DNA from: Amycolatopsis pretoriensis
GTDB lineage: Bacteria; Actinomycetota; Actinomycetes; Mycobacteriales; Pseudonocardiaceae
Direction of reading: 5' to 3'
NCBI RefSeq assembly: GCF_900107925.1
Contig: NZ_FNUJ01000007.1
Coordinates: 1 to 64,000, forward strand
Length of the DNA: 64,000 nt
Below the pieces are notes generated by a model that was not told where the DNA came from, made no database searches, and saw only the letters and a program-made list of their open reading frames with translations. Position 1 is the stretch's first letter, and the number at the start of each line of letters is the position of its first letter. A program made the position numbers and the translations under genes. This document shows, in pieces, positions 23,715 through 31,811 of the stretch.

Positions 23715-24431
23715 TCAGTTCAGGCTGGCCGGGCGGCTGAGATCGGTGAGCTCGCCCGGCGGCAGCGGCACCGCGCCGAGGGTGTCCAGGAACCCCGCCT
23801 CCCGCGTCAGCAGGCGGCACGCGATCCGCAGCCGGCGCAGGGGGTGGCGTTCCTCCAGCAGCCGCTGACGGTCTTCCAGGGGCAGCAGGCAGTCCGCCGC
23901 CAGCCGGTAGGCCAGGTCGGCCAGTTCCGTGTCCGCCTCCGGCGGCTGCCAGTCGTCGCTGCGCCACGCCGTCTCGCAGTAACGCCGGTGCGCCGTCCGG
24001 GCGACCACCGCGAGGCGCTCGGCCATGTCGCCGGCGGGGGCCACCGGGTCGTCGTCGACCCACTCCACCGTCGCGATCAGGTAGGGCGCCGAGACGCAGT
24101 CGAGGTTCGTCAGGCGGAAGCGGCGCCGGGCCTGCGACACGACGTCGAACCGGCCGTCCGGCAGGCGTTTCGCCTCGCGCAGCACCGTGCTGCAGCCGAT
24201 CTCGTACAGCTGGTCCAGACCACGCACCTCGCGGGTCAGCGACGAGCGCAGGGCCACCACGCCGAACTCGCGCCCGGGCACCGTGCCGCTGACGAGGTCC
24301 GCCGTCAGCTGGCGGTACCGCGGCTCGAAGATGTGCAGCGGCAGCTTGGCCCCCGGGAGCAGAACGGTCTGCAACGGGAACAACGGCAGCAAGGTCGTCG
24401 TCGCGTCGCTTTCCGGTTCCGGCTCGGTCAC
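23715..24431 (-). CDS. Lon N-terminal (LON substrate-binding) domain protein
   Basis: The 238-residue stand-alone Lon-N protein has no AAA or protease domain. The opening 'LLPLFPLQTVLLPGAKLPLHIFEPRYRQLTADLV' and 'FGVVALRSSLTREVRGLDQLYEIGCSTVLREAKRLPDGRFDVV' are typical. GTG 24431 is used because the family begins just before the 'LLPLFPL' strand. Family role is presumed protein binding; no partner is known. Convergent with the M48 gene, one base from its stop. Confidence 0.85.
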   Translation of the reverse strand: MTEPEPESDATTTLLPLFPLQTVLLPGAKLPLHIFEPRYRQLTADLVSGTVPGREFGVVALRSSLTREVRGLDQLYEIGCSTVLREAKRLPDGRFDVVSQARRRFRLTNLDCVSAPYLIATVEWVDDDPVAPAGDMAERLAVVARTAHRRYCETAWRSDDWQPPEADTELADLAYRLAADCLLPLEDRQRLLEERHPLRRLRIACRLLTREAGFLDTLGAVPLPPGELTDLSRPASLN

Positions 24432-24471
24432 GGCTCCACGGTAAGGGGAGAAGGCTTCCCGCGCAGGATGG

Positions 24472-25167
24472 TCACCGGTTCGGCGGCTTGAACACCGCAA
24501 ACGGATCGGTGATCTGCATGCCCTTGCCGGCGAAGGAGAACAGGGCTGCCGGACGCCCGCCCGCGCGGCCCGGCGGGGCCGTGTGACCAGTGGGAACCAG
24601 CAAGCCGCGCCGAGAGAGGACGCGCTGGAGGTTCGTCGCCGAAACGCGATAGCCCAGCGCCGCCGAATACAGCCCTCGCAACGCGGAAATCGTGAATTGG
24701 TCGGGCGCCAGCGCGAACCCGAGGTTGGTGTAGGAGAGCTTCGAGCGCAGCCGGTCGCGGGCGCGCAGCACGATCGCCTCGTGGTCGAACGCCGTGCGCG
24801 GCAGCTTCGCGACGTCGTGCCACTCGGTGTCCTCGGGTACTTCGGGGTCGACGTCCGACGGGACCAGTGCCAGGAACGCCGTCGCCACCACGCGCGGACC
24901 GGGCACCCGGTGCGGGTCGCTGAACACCGCGAGCTGCTCGACGTGCTTCAGCTGCCGGACGTCGACCTTCTCCTTGAGCTGGCGTCGGACCGACGTCTCG
25001 ACGTCCTCGTCGAGCCGCAGCCGCCCGCCCGGCAGCGACCAGCGGCCGAGGTGCGGGTCGAGCGCGCGGCGCCACAGCAGCACCCGGAGTGTGTCCGAGC
25101 GCACTTGAAGGACCGCTCCCAAAACCTCGTGGGCCAGGGGGGCCTGGGTGTTAAGATGACTTCGCAC
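24472..25167 (-). CDS. nrtR: Nudix-related transcriptional regulator of NAD biosynthesis
   Basis: The 231-residue protein has an N-terminal Nudix-like domain ('VLLWRRALDPHLGRWSLPGGRLRLDEDVETSVRRQLKEKV') in which the Nudix box is degenerate. A C-terminal winged-helix domain follows ('FTISALRGLYSAALGYRVSATNLQRVLSRRGLLVPTG'). This is the NrtR architecture, a repressor sensing ADP-ribose. It is divergent from nadABC with a perfect operator between them that also covers its own -10 box, so autoregulation is likely. The GTG start is leaderless. Confidence 0.88.
   Translation of the reverse strand: MRSHLNTQAPLAHEVLGAVLQVRSDTLRVLLWRRALDPHLGRWSLPGGRLRLDEDVETSVRRQLKEKVDVRQLKHVEQLAVFSDPHRVPGPRVVATAFLALVPSDVDPEVPEDTEWHDVAKLPRTAFDHEAIVLRARDRLRSKLSYTNLGFALAPDQFTISALRGLYSAALGYRVSATNLQRVLSRRGLLVPTGHTAPPGRAGGRPAALFSFAGKGMQITDPFAVFKPPNR
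25152..25157 (+). promoter_or_regulatory. Candidate -10 box of nadA
   Basis: TAAGAT lies 10 bases before the NrtR operator. Transcription starting just upstream of or inside the operator would be blocked by a bound repressor. A matching -35 is not clear. Confidence 0.4.
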
Positions 25168-25193
25168 GGTTTTCGATTATAAGGCGAAAACCG
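25167..25193. promoter_or_regulatory. NrtR operator in the nrtR-nadA intergenic region
   Basis: CGGTTTTCG (25167-25175) and CGAAAACCG (25185-25193) form a perfect 9-9-9 inverted repeat. The spacer contains TATAAT on the minus strand (25181-25176), 8 bases from the nrtR GTG, so the operator overlaps the nrtR promoter. The site also lies in the nadA leader. Confidence 0.8.
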
Positions 25194-25217
25194 GAGACGG
25201 GTCCAGGAGGGCCACCT

Positions 25218-26228
25218 ATGACTTCGACGCTCGAACAAGACCTCACCCCCTACGGCGGCGTGGAGGCGAACGCGGCCTGGGCCGAGGAGGTGCGGCGCCT
25301 GGCGAAGCAGCGTGACGCGGTGCTGCTCGCGCACAACTACCAGGTGCCGGAGATCCAGGACATCGCCGACCACACCGGCGACTCCCTCGCGCTCAGCCGC
25401 ATCGCGGCGAGCAGCGACGCGTCCACCATCGTCTTCTGCGGCGTGCACTTCATGGCCGAGACCGCGAAGATCCTCGCCCCGCAGAAGACCGTCCTGATCC
25501 CGGACGCGCGGGCCGGCTGCTCGCTCGCCGACTCCATCTCCGGCGCCGAGCTGCGCGCCTGGAAGGCCGAGCACCCGGGCGCGGTGGTGGTCTCCTACGT
25601 CAACACCACGGCCGAGGTGAAGGCCGAGACCGACATCTGCTGCACGTCGTCGAACGCGGTCGACGTCGTCGCCTCCATCCCCGCCGACCAGGAGGTTCTC
25701 TTCCTGCCGGACCAGTTCCTCGGCGCGCACGTGAAGCGCGTGACCGGCCGGGAGAACATGCACATCTGGGCGGGGGAGTGCCACGTCCACGCCGGCATCA
25801 ACGGTGCCGAGCTGGCCGAGCGCGCCGCCGAGAACCCGGACGCCGACCTGTTCATCCACCCCGAGTGCGGGTGTGCGACGTCGGCGCTCTACCTGGCCGG
25901 CGAGGGTGCCGTGGCGCCGGAGCGGGTCAAGATCCTCTCGACCGGCGACATGGTCCACGAGGCCCGCGACACCCGCGCGAAGTCGGTGCTGGTGGCCACC
26001 GAGATCGGCATGATCCACCAGCTCCGCAAGGCCGCGCCGGGCATCGACTTCCGCGCCGTGAACGACCGCGCGTCCTGCCGGTACATGAAGATGATCACCC
26101 CGGCGGCGCTGCTGCGCTGCCTGCGGGACGGTCTCGACGAGGTCCACGTCGACGTCGAGACGGCCGCCCGCGCGCAGGCTTCGGTGCAGCGGATGATCGA
26201 GATCGGGCAGCCTGGCGGCGGGGAATGA
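25218..26228 (+). CDS. nadA: Quinolinate synthase
   Basis: The 336-residue [4Fe-4S] enzyme condenses iminoaspartate with dihydroxyacetone phosphate to quinolinate. Family motifs are 'LLAHNYQVPEIQDIADHTGDSLALSR', 'VFCGVHFMAETAKIL', 'DARAGCSLADS', 'DICCTSSNA', 'VHAGI' and 'HPECGC'; the three cluster cysteines lie in the Cys-containing ones. The start ATG has a GGAGGG site. First gene of nadA-nadB-nadC under NrtR; stop and nadB start overlap (ATGA). Confidence 0.97.
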   Translation: MTSTLEQDLTPYGGVEANAAWAEEVRRLAKQRDAVLLAHNYQVPEIQDIADHTGDSLALSRIAASSDASTIVFCGVHFMAETAKILAPQKTVLIPDARAGCSLADSISGAELRAWKAEHPGAVVVSYVNTTAEVKAETDICCTSSNAVDVVASIPADQEVLFLPDQFLGAHVKRVTGRENMHIWAGECHVHAGINGAELAERAAENPDADLFIHPECGCATSALYLAGEGAVAPERVKILSTGDMVHEARDTRAKSVLVATEIGMIHQLRKAAPGIDFRAVNDRASCRYMKMITPAALLRCLRDGLDEVHVDVETAARAQASVQRMIEIGQPGGGE

Positions 26229-27868
26229 CGCCGCCGGTTACTGATTCACAGGCGAAAACCTCGGTCTGGGAAGCCCGTGCGGACCTCGTCGTGGTCGGCT
26301 CCGGCGTCGCCGGGCTGACGGCGGCGTTGCGCGCCCAGGCGCTCGGGCTGCACGTCCTGGTCGTCACCAAGGCGGCGGTCGAGGACGGCAACACGCGCTG
26401 GGCCCAGGGCGGCGTCGCCGTGGTGCTGGAAGACCAGCACGACCTCGACGACTCGGTCGCCAAGCACGCGGAGGACACGTTCACCGCGGGCGCCGGGCTG
26501 GTCGACGAGGTGGCGGCCCGGTCGATCCTCGACGGCGGCCCGGCGGCCGTCGCCCGGCTGCGGGCGGGCGGGGCGACGTTCGACTCTTCGGGTGACGGCC
26601 TGCTGGCCCGGGCCCGCGAGGGCGGCCACAGTGCGTTCCGCGTCATCCACGCGGGCGGCGACGCCACCGGCGCCGAGGTCGAACGCGCCCTGGTCGCGCA
26701 AGCCGGGCAGGCGCGGGTGCCGGTGCTGGAGCACCACATCGCCGTCGACGCGCTGCGCACGCCGGGCGGCCGGGTTGCGGGCCTCACCGTGCTCGACCGC
26801 AATGGCGTTCCCGGCGTCGTCCGCGCGTCGGCCGTGCTGCTGGCCAGCGGCGGGATCGGGCAGCTCTACCAGGCGACGTCGAACCCGGAGATGGCCACCG
26901 GCGACGGGATCGCGCTCGCGCTGCGGGCCGGGGCGGCCGTGGCGGACATCGAGTTCGTGCAGTTCCACCCGACCGTCCTGTACACCCCGGGCGCGCGGGG
27001 ACGCCGCCCCTTGGTCACCGAAGCCGTGCGCGGCGAGGGCGCGACGCTGGTCGACGCCGCCGGCGCGCCGGTCATGGCGGGCGTGCACCCGCTCGGCGAC
27101 CTGGCGCCCCGCGACGTCGTGTCGGCGGCGATCACCCGCCGGATGGCGACCGCGCCGGGTGGTGTCGACGACCACGTCTTCCTCGACGCGACCGGGATCG
27201 CCGGGTTCGCGGCGCGGTTCCCGACGGTGTCCGGGGCGTGCGCGGCGCTGGGGCTCGACCCGGCGTCGGACCCGATCCCGGTGGTGCCGGCGGCGCACTT
27301 CTCGTGCGGTGGCGTCGTGACCACTGTGGACGGACGCTCGTCGGTGCCGGGCCTGTACGCCGCGGGCGAGGTCGCGCGGACCGGGCTGCACGGCGCGAAC
27401 CGGCTGGCGTCCAACAGCTTGCTCGAAGGCCTGGTCGTCGGGCAGCGCGTCGCGGAGGCCGTCGCGGCGGACCTCGCGGCCGGGTTGCTGGCCGATCCTT
27501 CTCGGGGACGGCTGCCGTCGTGGACCACCGCGCCGGCCGCGGCGCGGGATTCGCTGCAGCGCGTGATGAGCCGGTACGCGGCGATCGGCCGTGACGCCGA
27601 CGGGCTCGCCGCGGCGGGTTCGGTCATCGATCTGTCGACCCAGGACAGTCCGTTGTGGACGCACGCGGCCGTCGAAGACGCGGCGCTGACCGTGGTGGCG
27701 CAGGCGTTGCTCGCCGCGGCCGTCCGGCGCACCGAGTCGCGCGGCTGCCACGTGCGGTCCGACTTCCCTTCGCTGGACGAGGGTTGGCGACGCAGCCAGC
27801 TCATCCGGCTCAGTCCGTCCGGCCAGCCCGTGCTGGCCGACCCGATCCCCTTGGAGGGCGTGGCATGA
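26225..27868 (+). CDS. nadB: L-aspartate oxidase
   Basis: The 547-residue FAD flavoprotein oxidises L-aspartate to iminoaspartate for NadA. The dinucleotide-binding start is 'DLVVVGSGVAGLTAALRAQ', followed by 'KAAVEDGNTRWAQGGVAVV', 'HSAFRVIHAGGDATGAEVERALV', 'EFVQFHPT' and 'HFSCGGVVTTVDGRSSVPGLYAAGEVARTGLHGANRLASNSLLE'. It is ATGA-coupled with nadA upstream and nadC downstream. Length and order are normal. Confidence 0.97.
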   Translation: MTPPVTDSQAKTSVWEARADLVVVGSGVAGLTAALRAQALGLHVLVVTKAAVEDGNTRWAQGGVAVVLEDQHDLDDSVAKHAEDTFTAGAGLVDEVAARSILDGGPAAVARLRAGGATFDSSGDGLLARAREGGHSAFRVIHAGGDATGAEVERALVAQAGQARVPVLEHHIAVDALRTPGGRVAGLTVLDRNGVPGVVRASAVLLASGGIGQLYQATSNPEMATGDGIALALRAGAAVADIEFVQFHPTVLYTPGARGRRPLVTEAVRGEGATLVDAAGAPVMAGVHPLGDLAPRDVVSAAITRRMATAPGGVDDHVFLDATGIAGFAARFPTVSGACAALGLDPASDPIPVVPAAHFSCGGVVTTVDGRSSVPGLYAAGEVARTGLHGANRLASNSLLEGLVVGQRVAEAVAADLAAGLLADPSRGRLPSWTTAPAAARDSLQRVMSRYAAIGRDADGLAAAGSVIDLSTQDSPLWTHAAVEDAALTVVAQALLAAAVRRTESRGCHVRSDFPSLDEGWRRSQLIRLSPSGQPVLADPIPLEGVA

Positions 27869-28758
27869 CGTTCCCGATCTCCGAACCGGTCCTGCGCCTG
27901 ATCGCCGCTTCCGGTCTCGACGTCGAAGACGTGAAGCGGGTGGTGTCCACGGCACTCGGCGAGGACCTGCGTTACGGGTCCGACGCGACCACCGAGTCGA
28001 CGGTGCCGGCCTCGGCCGTCGCGGTGGCCGAGCTGACCCCGCGCGTCGACGGCGTCGTCGCCGGGCTGCCCGTGGCACTCGCGGTGTTCGACATGGTGCT
28101 GGGCGACGGCTACGAAGTGCTGGCCGGGCGCGAAGACGGCGAGCGGCTGGTCGCGGGCGAGCCCGCGCTGGTGCTGCGCGGCCCGGTCCGCGGGCTGCTG
28201 ACCGCCGAGCGCACGGCGCTGAACCTGCTGTGCCACCTCTCCGGTGTCGCCACCGCGACCGCCGCCTGGGTGTCCGAAGTGGACGGTACCGGCTGCGCGA
28301 TCCGCGACTCCCGCAAGACGTTGCCGGGACTGCGGCTGCTGCAGAAGTACGCCGTCCGGTGCGGCGGCGGCGTGAACCACCGGCTCGGGCTGGGCGACGC
28401 GGTGCTGATCAAGGACAACCACGTCGTCGCCGCGGGTTCGGTGACCGCGGCGCTGGACGCGGCCCGCGCGCACGCGCCGGAACTGGCGTGCGAGGTCGAG
28501 GTCGACACGCTTTCCCAGCTGGAGGAGGCCCTCGCCGCCGGGGCGGACGAGGTGCTGCTGGACAACTTCACGCCGGACGAGTGCCGGCGCGCGGTGGCGC
28601 GCCGCGACGAAGTTTCGCCGAAGACGCGGCTGGAATCCTCTGGTGGGCTCACCCTCGACCGTGGTAAGGCCTACGCCGAGTCCGGTGTGGACTATCTCTC
28701 GGTCGGCGGGCTGACCCACTCTTCACCCGCGTTGGATCTGGGCATGGACCTACGCTGA
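27865..28758 (+). CDS. nadC: Nicotinate-nucleotide pyrophosphorylase (quinolinate phosphoribosyltransferase)
   Basis: The 297-residue enzyme converts quinolinate and PRPP to nicotinate mononucleotide. Motifs are 'ALGEDLRYGSDATTESTV', 'ERTALNLLCHLSGVATAT', 'DSRKTLPGLRLLQKYAVRCGGGVNHRLGLGDAVLIKDNH', 'VEVDTLSQLEEAL' and 'LESSGGLTLDRGKAYAESGVDYLSVGGLTHS'. Last gene of the nad operon; a terminator follows. In mycobacteria his genes lie close downstream, whereas here the ESX locus intervenes. Confidence 0.97.
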   Translation: MTFPISEPVLRLIAASGLDVEDVKRVVSTALGEDLRYGSDATTESTVPASAVAVAELTPRVDGVVAGLPVALAVFDMVLGDGYEVLAGREDGERLVAGEPALVLRGPVRGLLTAERTALNLLCHLSGVATATAAWVSEVDGTGCAIRDSRKTLPGLRLLQKYAVRCGGGVNHRLGLGDAVLIKDNHVVAAGSVTAALDAARAHAPELACEVEVDTLSQLEEALAAGADEVLLDNFTPDECRRAVARRDEVSPKTRLESSGGLTLDRGKAYAESGVDYLSVGGLTHSSPALDLGMDLR

Positions 28759-28781
28759 CGCGCCTTTCCCGGGTAAACTGG

Positions 28782-28813
28782 CGGTGGCGGAAGTCCTTTT
28801 CCGCCACCGTCTT
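28782..28813 (+). terminator. Terminator of the nad operon
   Basis: Arms 28782-28792 and 28799-28809 form a perfect 11-bp stem with a 6-base loop, followed by TCTTTC. It overlaps a spurious in-frame upstream ATG of the mycosin gene. Confidence 0.8.
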
Positions 28814-28831
28814 TCGTTGCGGGGGGATCGG

Positions 28832-29992
28832 GTGCGGATACCGGCGGTTCTGGCGGTCGCGGGCCTGCTGACGCTCGGATCGCCCGCGTTCGCCGTCGCG
28901 GCGCCCGAAGCGCAGTGCGCGAACCCCTCCGGCACCTACACCGGCGACGTCCCGTGGGGCCAGCGGCTGGTCGACCCGGCGCGGCTCTGGCCGTTGACGC
29001 GCGGCGAGGGGCAGCTGGTGGCCGTGATCGGCACCGGCGTCGACGGGCAGAACACGCAGTTCGGGCCCGGCCAGCTCGAAGGCGGCAACGGCACCGAGCG
29101 CACGGACTGCGACGGCCGCGGCACGATCGCGGCCGGGATCGTCGGCGCGCAACCGGACTCGTCGACGACGTTCGCCGGCGTCGCCCCCGGCGCCCACCTG
29201 CTGCCGATCCGCTACACCGACGGAGCTTCGCGCGACGGCGGCGACCCGGGCGCGCTGGCCGGCGCGATCGACGCGGCGCTGGACCGGCACGCGGGCGTCA
29301 TCCTGGTCGCGGTGCCCGCGGCGTTCGACAGCCCGGCGTTGTCGGGTGTCGTCGCGCGGGCGCGTGCGGAAGGCGCGGTGGTGGTTTCGGCGGCGTCGGC
29401 GACGCAGCAGGGCGCGCGGTCGTACCCGACGGCGACGTCCGGCGTGCTGTCGGTCGGCTCGGTGAACCCCGCGGGCGAGCCGGTGCAGACGGAGGCGGGG
29501 GACTACGTCGGCGTCGCGGCACCGGGAGCCGAGCTGGTCAGCACGTCGGCCGGCGCGGGCGGCGCGGTGGCGCACCGCTGGCCGGTGACGGACCCGGGCC
29601 TGGCGGCGGCGTACGTCGCCGGAGTCGCGGCGCTGGTCCGGGCGTACCACCCGAACCTGACCGGCGACCAGGTCGTGACGCGGTTGGAGCTGACGGCCCA
29701 CCGGCCGGCCGCGGGAGGCCACGACCCGCGGCTGGGCTGGGGAGTACTGGACGCGTACGCGGCGGTGTCGTCGACGTTGCCGGCGGACATCGCGGGCCCG
29801 GGAGCGGCGGTGCCGCCGGTCGCGGAACCGGCGGTGGTTCCGGCGGGGGCGCCGGCCGAGCACCGCGCGGACGTACCGGCGGGGACGATCGCGTTGGCGG
29901 GAGTGGCTTTGGCGGCGGCGGCCGGGGTGGCGGTCGCGGCGGTGCGGCGGGGGCGGAAGCGGAATTGGCGGGCTTCGCGGTTCACCCCGTAG
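28832..29992 (+). CDS. Mycosin (MycP)-like subtilase with all catalytic residues lost
   Basis: The 386-residue protein begins at GTG 28832 with GGGGGGATCG upstream; the in-frame ATG at 28784 lies in the nad terminator. It has a signal peptide, a subtilase-fold body, and a C-terminal helix with a basic tail ('TIALAGVALAAAAGVAVAAVRRGRK'), the mycosin layout. In the catalytic blocks the Asp position is Gly67 ('VAVIGTGV'), the His position is Arg96 ('CDGRGTIAAGIVG') and the Ser position is Gly256 ('DPGLAAAYVAGVAALV'). The Asn of the oxyanion hole also seems absent ('SAASATQQ'). It should be proteolytically dead but may still cap or stabilise the ESX complex. Confidence 0.9.
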   Translation: MRIPAVLAVAGLLTLGSPAFAVAAPEAQCANPSGTYTGDVPWGQRLVDPARLWPLTRGEGQLVAVIGTGVDGQNTQFGPGQLEGGNGTERTDCDGRGTIAAGIVGAQPDSSTTFAGVAPGAHLLPIRYTDGASRDGGDPGALAGAIDAALDRHAGVILVAVPAAFDSPALSGVVARARAEGAVVVSAASATQQGARSYPTATSGVLSVGSVNPAGEPVQTEAGDYVGVAAPGAELVSTSAGAGGAVAHRWPVTDPGLAAAYVAGVAALVRAYHPNLTGDQVVTRLELTAHRPAAGGHDPRLGWGVLDAYAAVSSTLPADIAGPGAAVPPVAEPAVVPAGAPAEHRADVPAGTIALAGVALAAAAGVAVAAVRRGRKRNWRASRFTP

Positions 29993-30000
29993 CGCACGCT

Positions 30001-30073
30001 GAAGGTGCCCTTCGGTGCATGTGGTGAGCTGAAGGTGCCCTTCAGCACACGAGACGCACGGAAGGTGCCCTTC
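30001..30073. repeat. Three 13-bp palindromic repeats at exact 30-bp period
   Basis: GAAGGTGCCCTTC occurs at 30001, 30031 and 30061, exactly 30 bases apart. The second copy extends to the palindrome GCTGAAGGTGCCCTTCAGC. The last copy overlaps the stop codon of the minus-strand gene. Each can form a short hairpin between convergent genes. Confidence 0.85.
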
Positions 30074-30449
30074 AGCCCGCCGCGGCGGCCGGGACCGGGC
30101 GGGTCGAGCCGATGATCGCCACCGCGTGGCTCGCCCGTGCGACGTGCACCGTGAGATCCGCCCCGTCCCGGCTGAACCGCGCGATCAGCTCCCGCGGTGT
30201 GCTCCGGTCGTAGGCCTGCCACCCGCGCTGCTCCAACGTCGGCAAGACCACCTCCGCCAGCCGCCGCTCCGGCTCGCCCGCCTGCTCCAGCCGCACGCCG
30301 TACTGCCAGCACAGCAGATTGCCCGGCTGGGTCGGGTCGCAGTCCAGCTCGCCGTTCACCGTCTGGTCGGCCGCCGTGCCGAACGCCTCCGCGACGCTGT
30401 CGATCACGTCCGTCAGCTCGCCCGCCAAGCGGTCCAGCTCGGAAGTCAT
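30072..30449 (-). CDS. Hypothetical ESX-locus protein
   Basis: The 125-residue protein has a helical N-terminus ('ELDRLAGELTDVIDSVAEAFG'), two cysteines ('ELDCDPTQPGNLLCWQYGVRLEQ') and a mixed alpha/beta C-terminal half ending in an Ala/Pro-rich tail. No signal peptide or membrane segment is visible and I do not recognise the family. It overlaps the stop of the DUF1023 hydrolase gene by 4 bases and is the last gene of the minus-strand ESX-substrate operon. It could be a chaperone or immunity-like partner of the hydrolase; that is speculation from position. Confidence 0.65.
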   Translation of the reverse strand: MTSELDRLAGELTDVIDSVAEAFGTAADQTVNGELDCDPTQPGNLLCWQYGVRLEQAGEPERRLAEVVLPTLEQRGWQAYDRSTPRELIARFSRDGADLTVHVARASHAVAIIGSTRPVPAAAAG

Positions 30450-31786
30450 CGCAGCACACCTCCGTCGTTCAGGAACTCCACGCCGTGCTCGAGGATGCCA
30501 TCCGGCCGGAACGTCCCGTCAAGGGTCACCGGCCCAGCCGTCATCACCCGGTAGATGTTCGTCCACGACTCCGAACCCGGCTTCAGCACGTCACTGTGCG
30601 AAGACAGGCCCCACAGCTGATCACCGGAGGCCGAGCGCCCGGTCTCCAGGTCCGTCACCCCCGGGAACGTGTCCGGGTCCGCGCCGTGGCCGATGCCGGT
30701 CCACTCCAGGCCCCACGCGTTGCCCTGGGCGACCTCGATCGGGTCGAGCGGTGCCGTCATCGAATACCGCTGGACGCCCGCCTGGCTCGCCGGCAGGTCC
30801 GCCGGCGACCAGACGCCGTGGCCCATGCCCGCCGACTCCACGTGCAGCACGCGGTCGACGTCCAGGCCGTGCGTCTCGGCCAGCCCGACCGTCGCGCCGC
30901 CGTAGCTGTGGCCGATCGCCGTCAGCGTGACGTCGGAGCCCGCGTGGCTCGCGATCTCGCCGCGCAGGTCGTCGGTGAAGTTCTTGAGGTCCGGGGCCAT
31001 CGCCTCCGCGTAGCTCGCGGAAGGGCCCTGCGCCACCGGGTTCTGCGGGAACACCCCGTCGGCCCAGACGACCATCGCCGTGCGGCCCGTCGGGTCCGCG
31101 GCCACCAGGCTGCGCCCGAGGCCGGCGTACGCGTCGAAGTTGGACATCTGCGTGTTGACGCCCGGGACGAACAGCCCGACGTTGCGCGTCCCCGGTTCGA
31201 TGTGCCCGACCAGCTCGGCGATCCGGCCGTTGCCCGACGGGTCGAACTTCAGGATCTGCCGGTTGTTCGCGAGGATGTCCTCGTACAGCGAGATCCGTGC
31301 CTGCGACCGCTTGATCTCGTCGGCGTCGGTGAGCGACGCCAGCCGCGAACGTTCGGCGGTCAGCGCGTCGGTGACCTTCGTGCGGTTGGCGGCGATCGCC
31401 TGCGCCCACGCGCCGGTGTCGGCCGAACCGCCGATGCCGGCCGGGTTTCCGGCCTTCGGCAAGGGATCCTCGGGCATGAGCGCCCGGTACATCGCGGCGA
31501 TCTGCGCGTCGGTGCGGCGGTAGCCGGCCGCGGACGCGGTCAGTCCATTTTGGAGTGTCCGGAGCCGGGACACGCCCGACTCGAGCTTCGAACCCAGCTC
31601 CGTCATGGTCTTCTCGAACGTCTTGGCCGCGGCCTTGGCCTCCTCGACCTGACCGAACGCGGTGGCGGGCACCTTCTCACCCGCCACCGCCTTTTGCGCC
31701 GTCTCCAAGGAACCGGCGCGGGAGCCGAACTCGCCGGCCACGGTGTCGAGGCGGGCCGGGGCGACGCGATAGCCGGCAGCCGTCAC
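30446..31786 (-). CDS. WXG100-like helical domain fused to DUF1023 alpha/beta hydrolase
   Basis: The 446-residue protein has an N-terminal helical hairpin-like region (residues 1-110, rich in Ala/Lys/Gln), a linker, and a C-terminal alpha/beta hydrolase of the DUF1023 type. Visible features are 'NVGLFVPGVNTQMSNFDAYAG', the nucleophile elbow 'GHSYGGATVGLAE', 'VESAGMGHGVWSPADLP' and a C-terminal 'SSHSDVLKPGSESWTNIYRVM'. These suggest a Ser-Asp-His hydrolase acting on esters or lipids. The N-terminal domain and operon context suggest export through the ESX system. Substrate unknown. Confidence 0.82.
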   Translation of the reverse strand: MTAAGYRVAPARLDTVAGEFGSRAGSLETAQKAVAGEKVPATAFGQVEEAKAAAKTFEKTMTELGSKLESGVSRLRTLQNGLTASAAGYRRTDAQIAAMYRALMPEDPLPKAGNPAGIGGSADTGAWAQAIAANRTKVTDALTAERSRLASLTDADEIKRSQARISLYEDILANNRQILKFDPSGNGRIAELVGHIEPGTRNVGLFVPGVNTQMSNFDAYAGLGRSLVAADPTGRTAMVVWADGVFPQNPVAQGPSASYAEAMAPDLKNFTDDLRGEIASHAGSDVTLTAIGHSYGGATVGLAETHGLDVDRVLHVESAGMGHGVWSPADLPASQAGVQRYSMTAPLDPIEVAQGNAWGLEWTGIGHGADPDTFPGVTDLETGRSASGDQLWGLSSHSDVLKPGSESWTNIYRVMTAGPVTLDGTFRPDGILEHGVEFLNDGGVLR

Positions 31787-31811
31787 GGCCCGCCTCCGTT
31801 CGTAGAGTGGT

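Noticed and set aside
24472..25167. Plain Nudix hydrolase annotation
   Set aside because: The Nudix box is degenerate, a winged-helix domain follows, and the gene faces nadA over a perfect operator, so NrtR fits better.
28784..28831. Upstream ATG start for the mycosin gene
   Set aside because: It lies inside the nad operon terminator and would spoil the signal peptide; GTG 28832 has a ribosome site.
30001..30073. CRISPR-like array
   Set aside because: Only three 13-base repeats with 17-base spacers, palindromic units and no cas genes.
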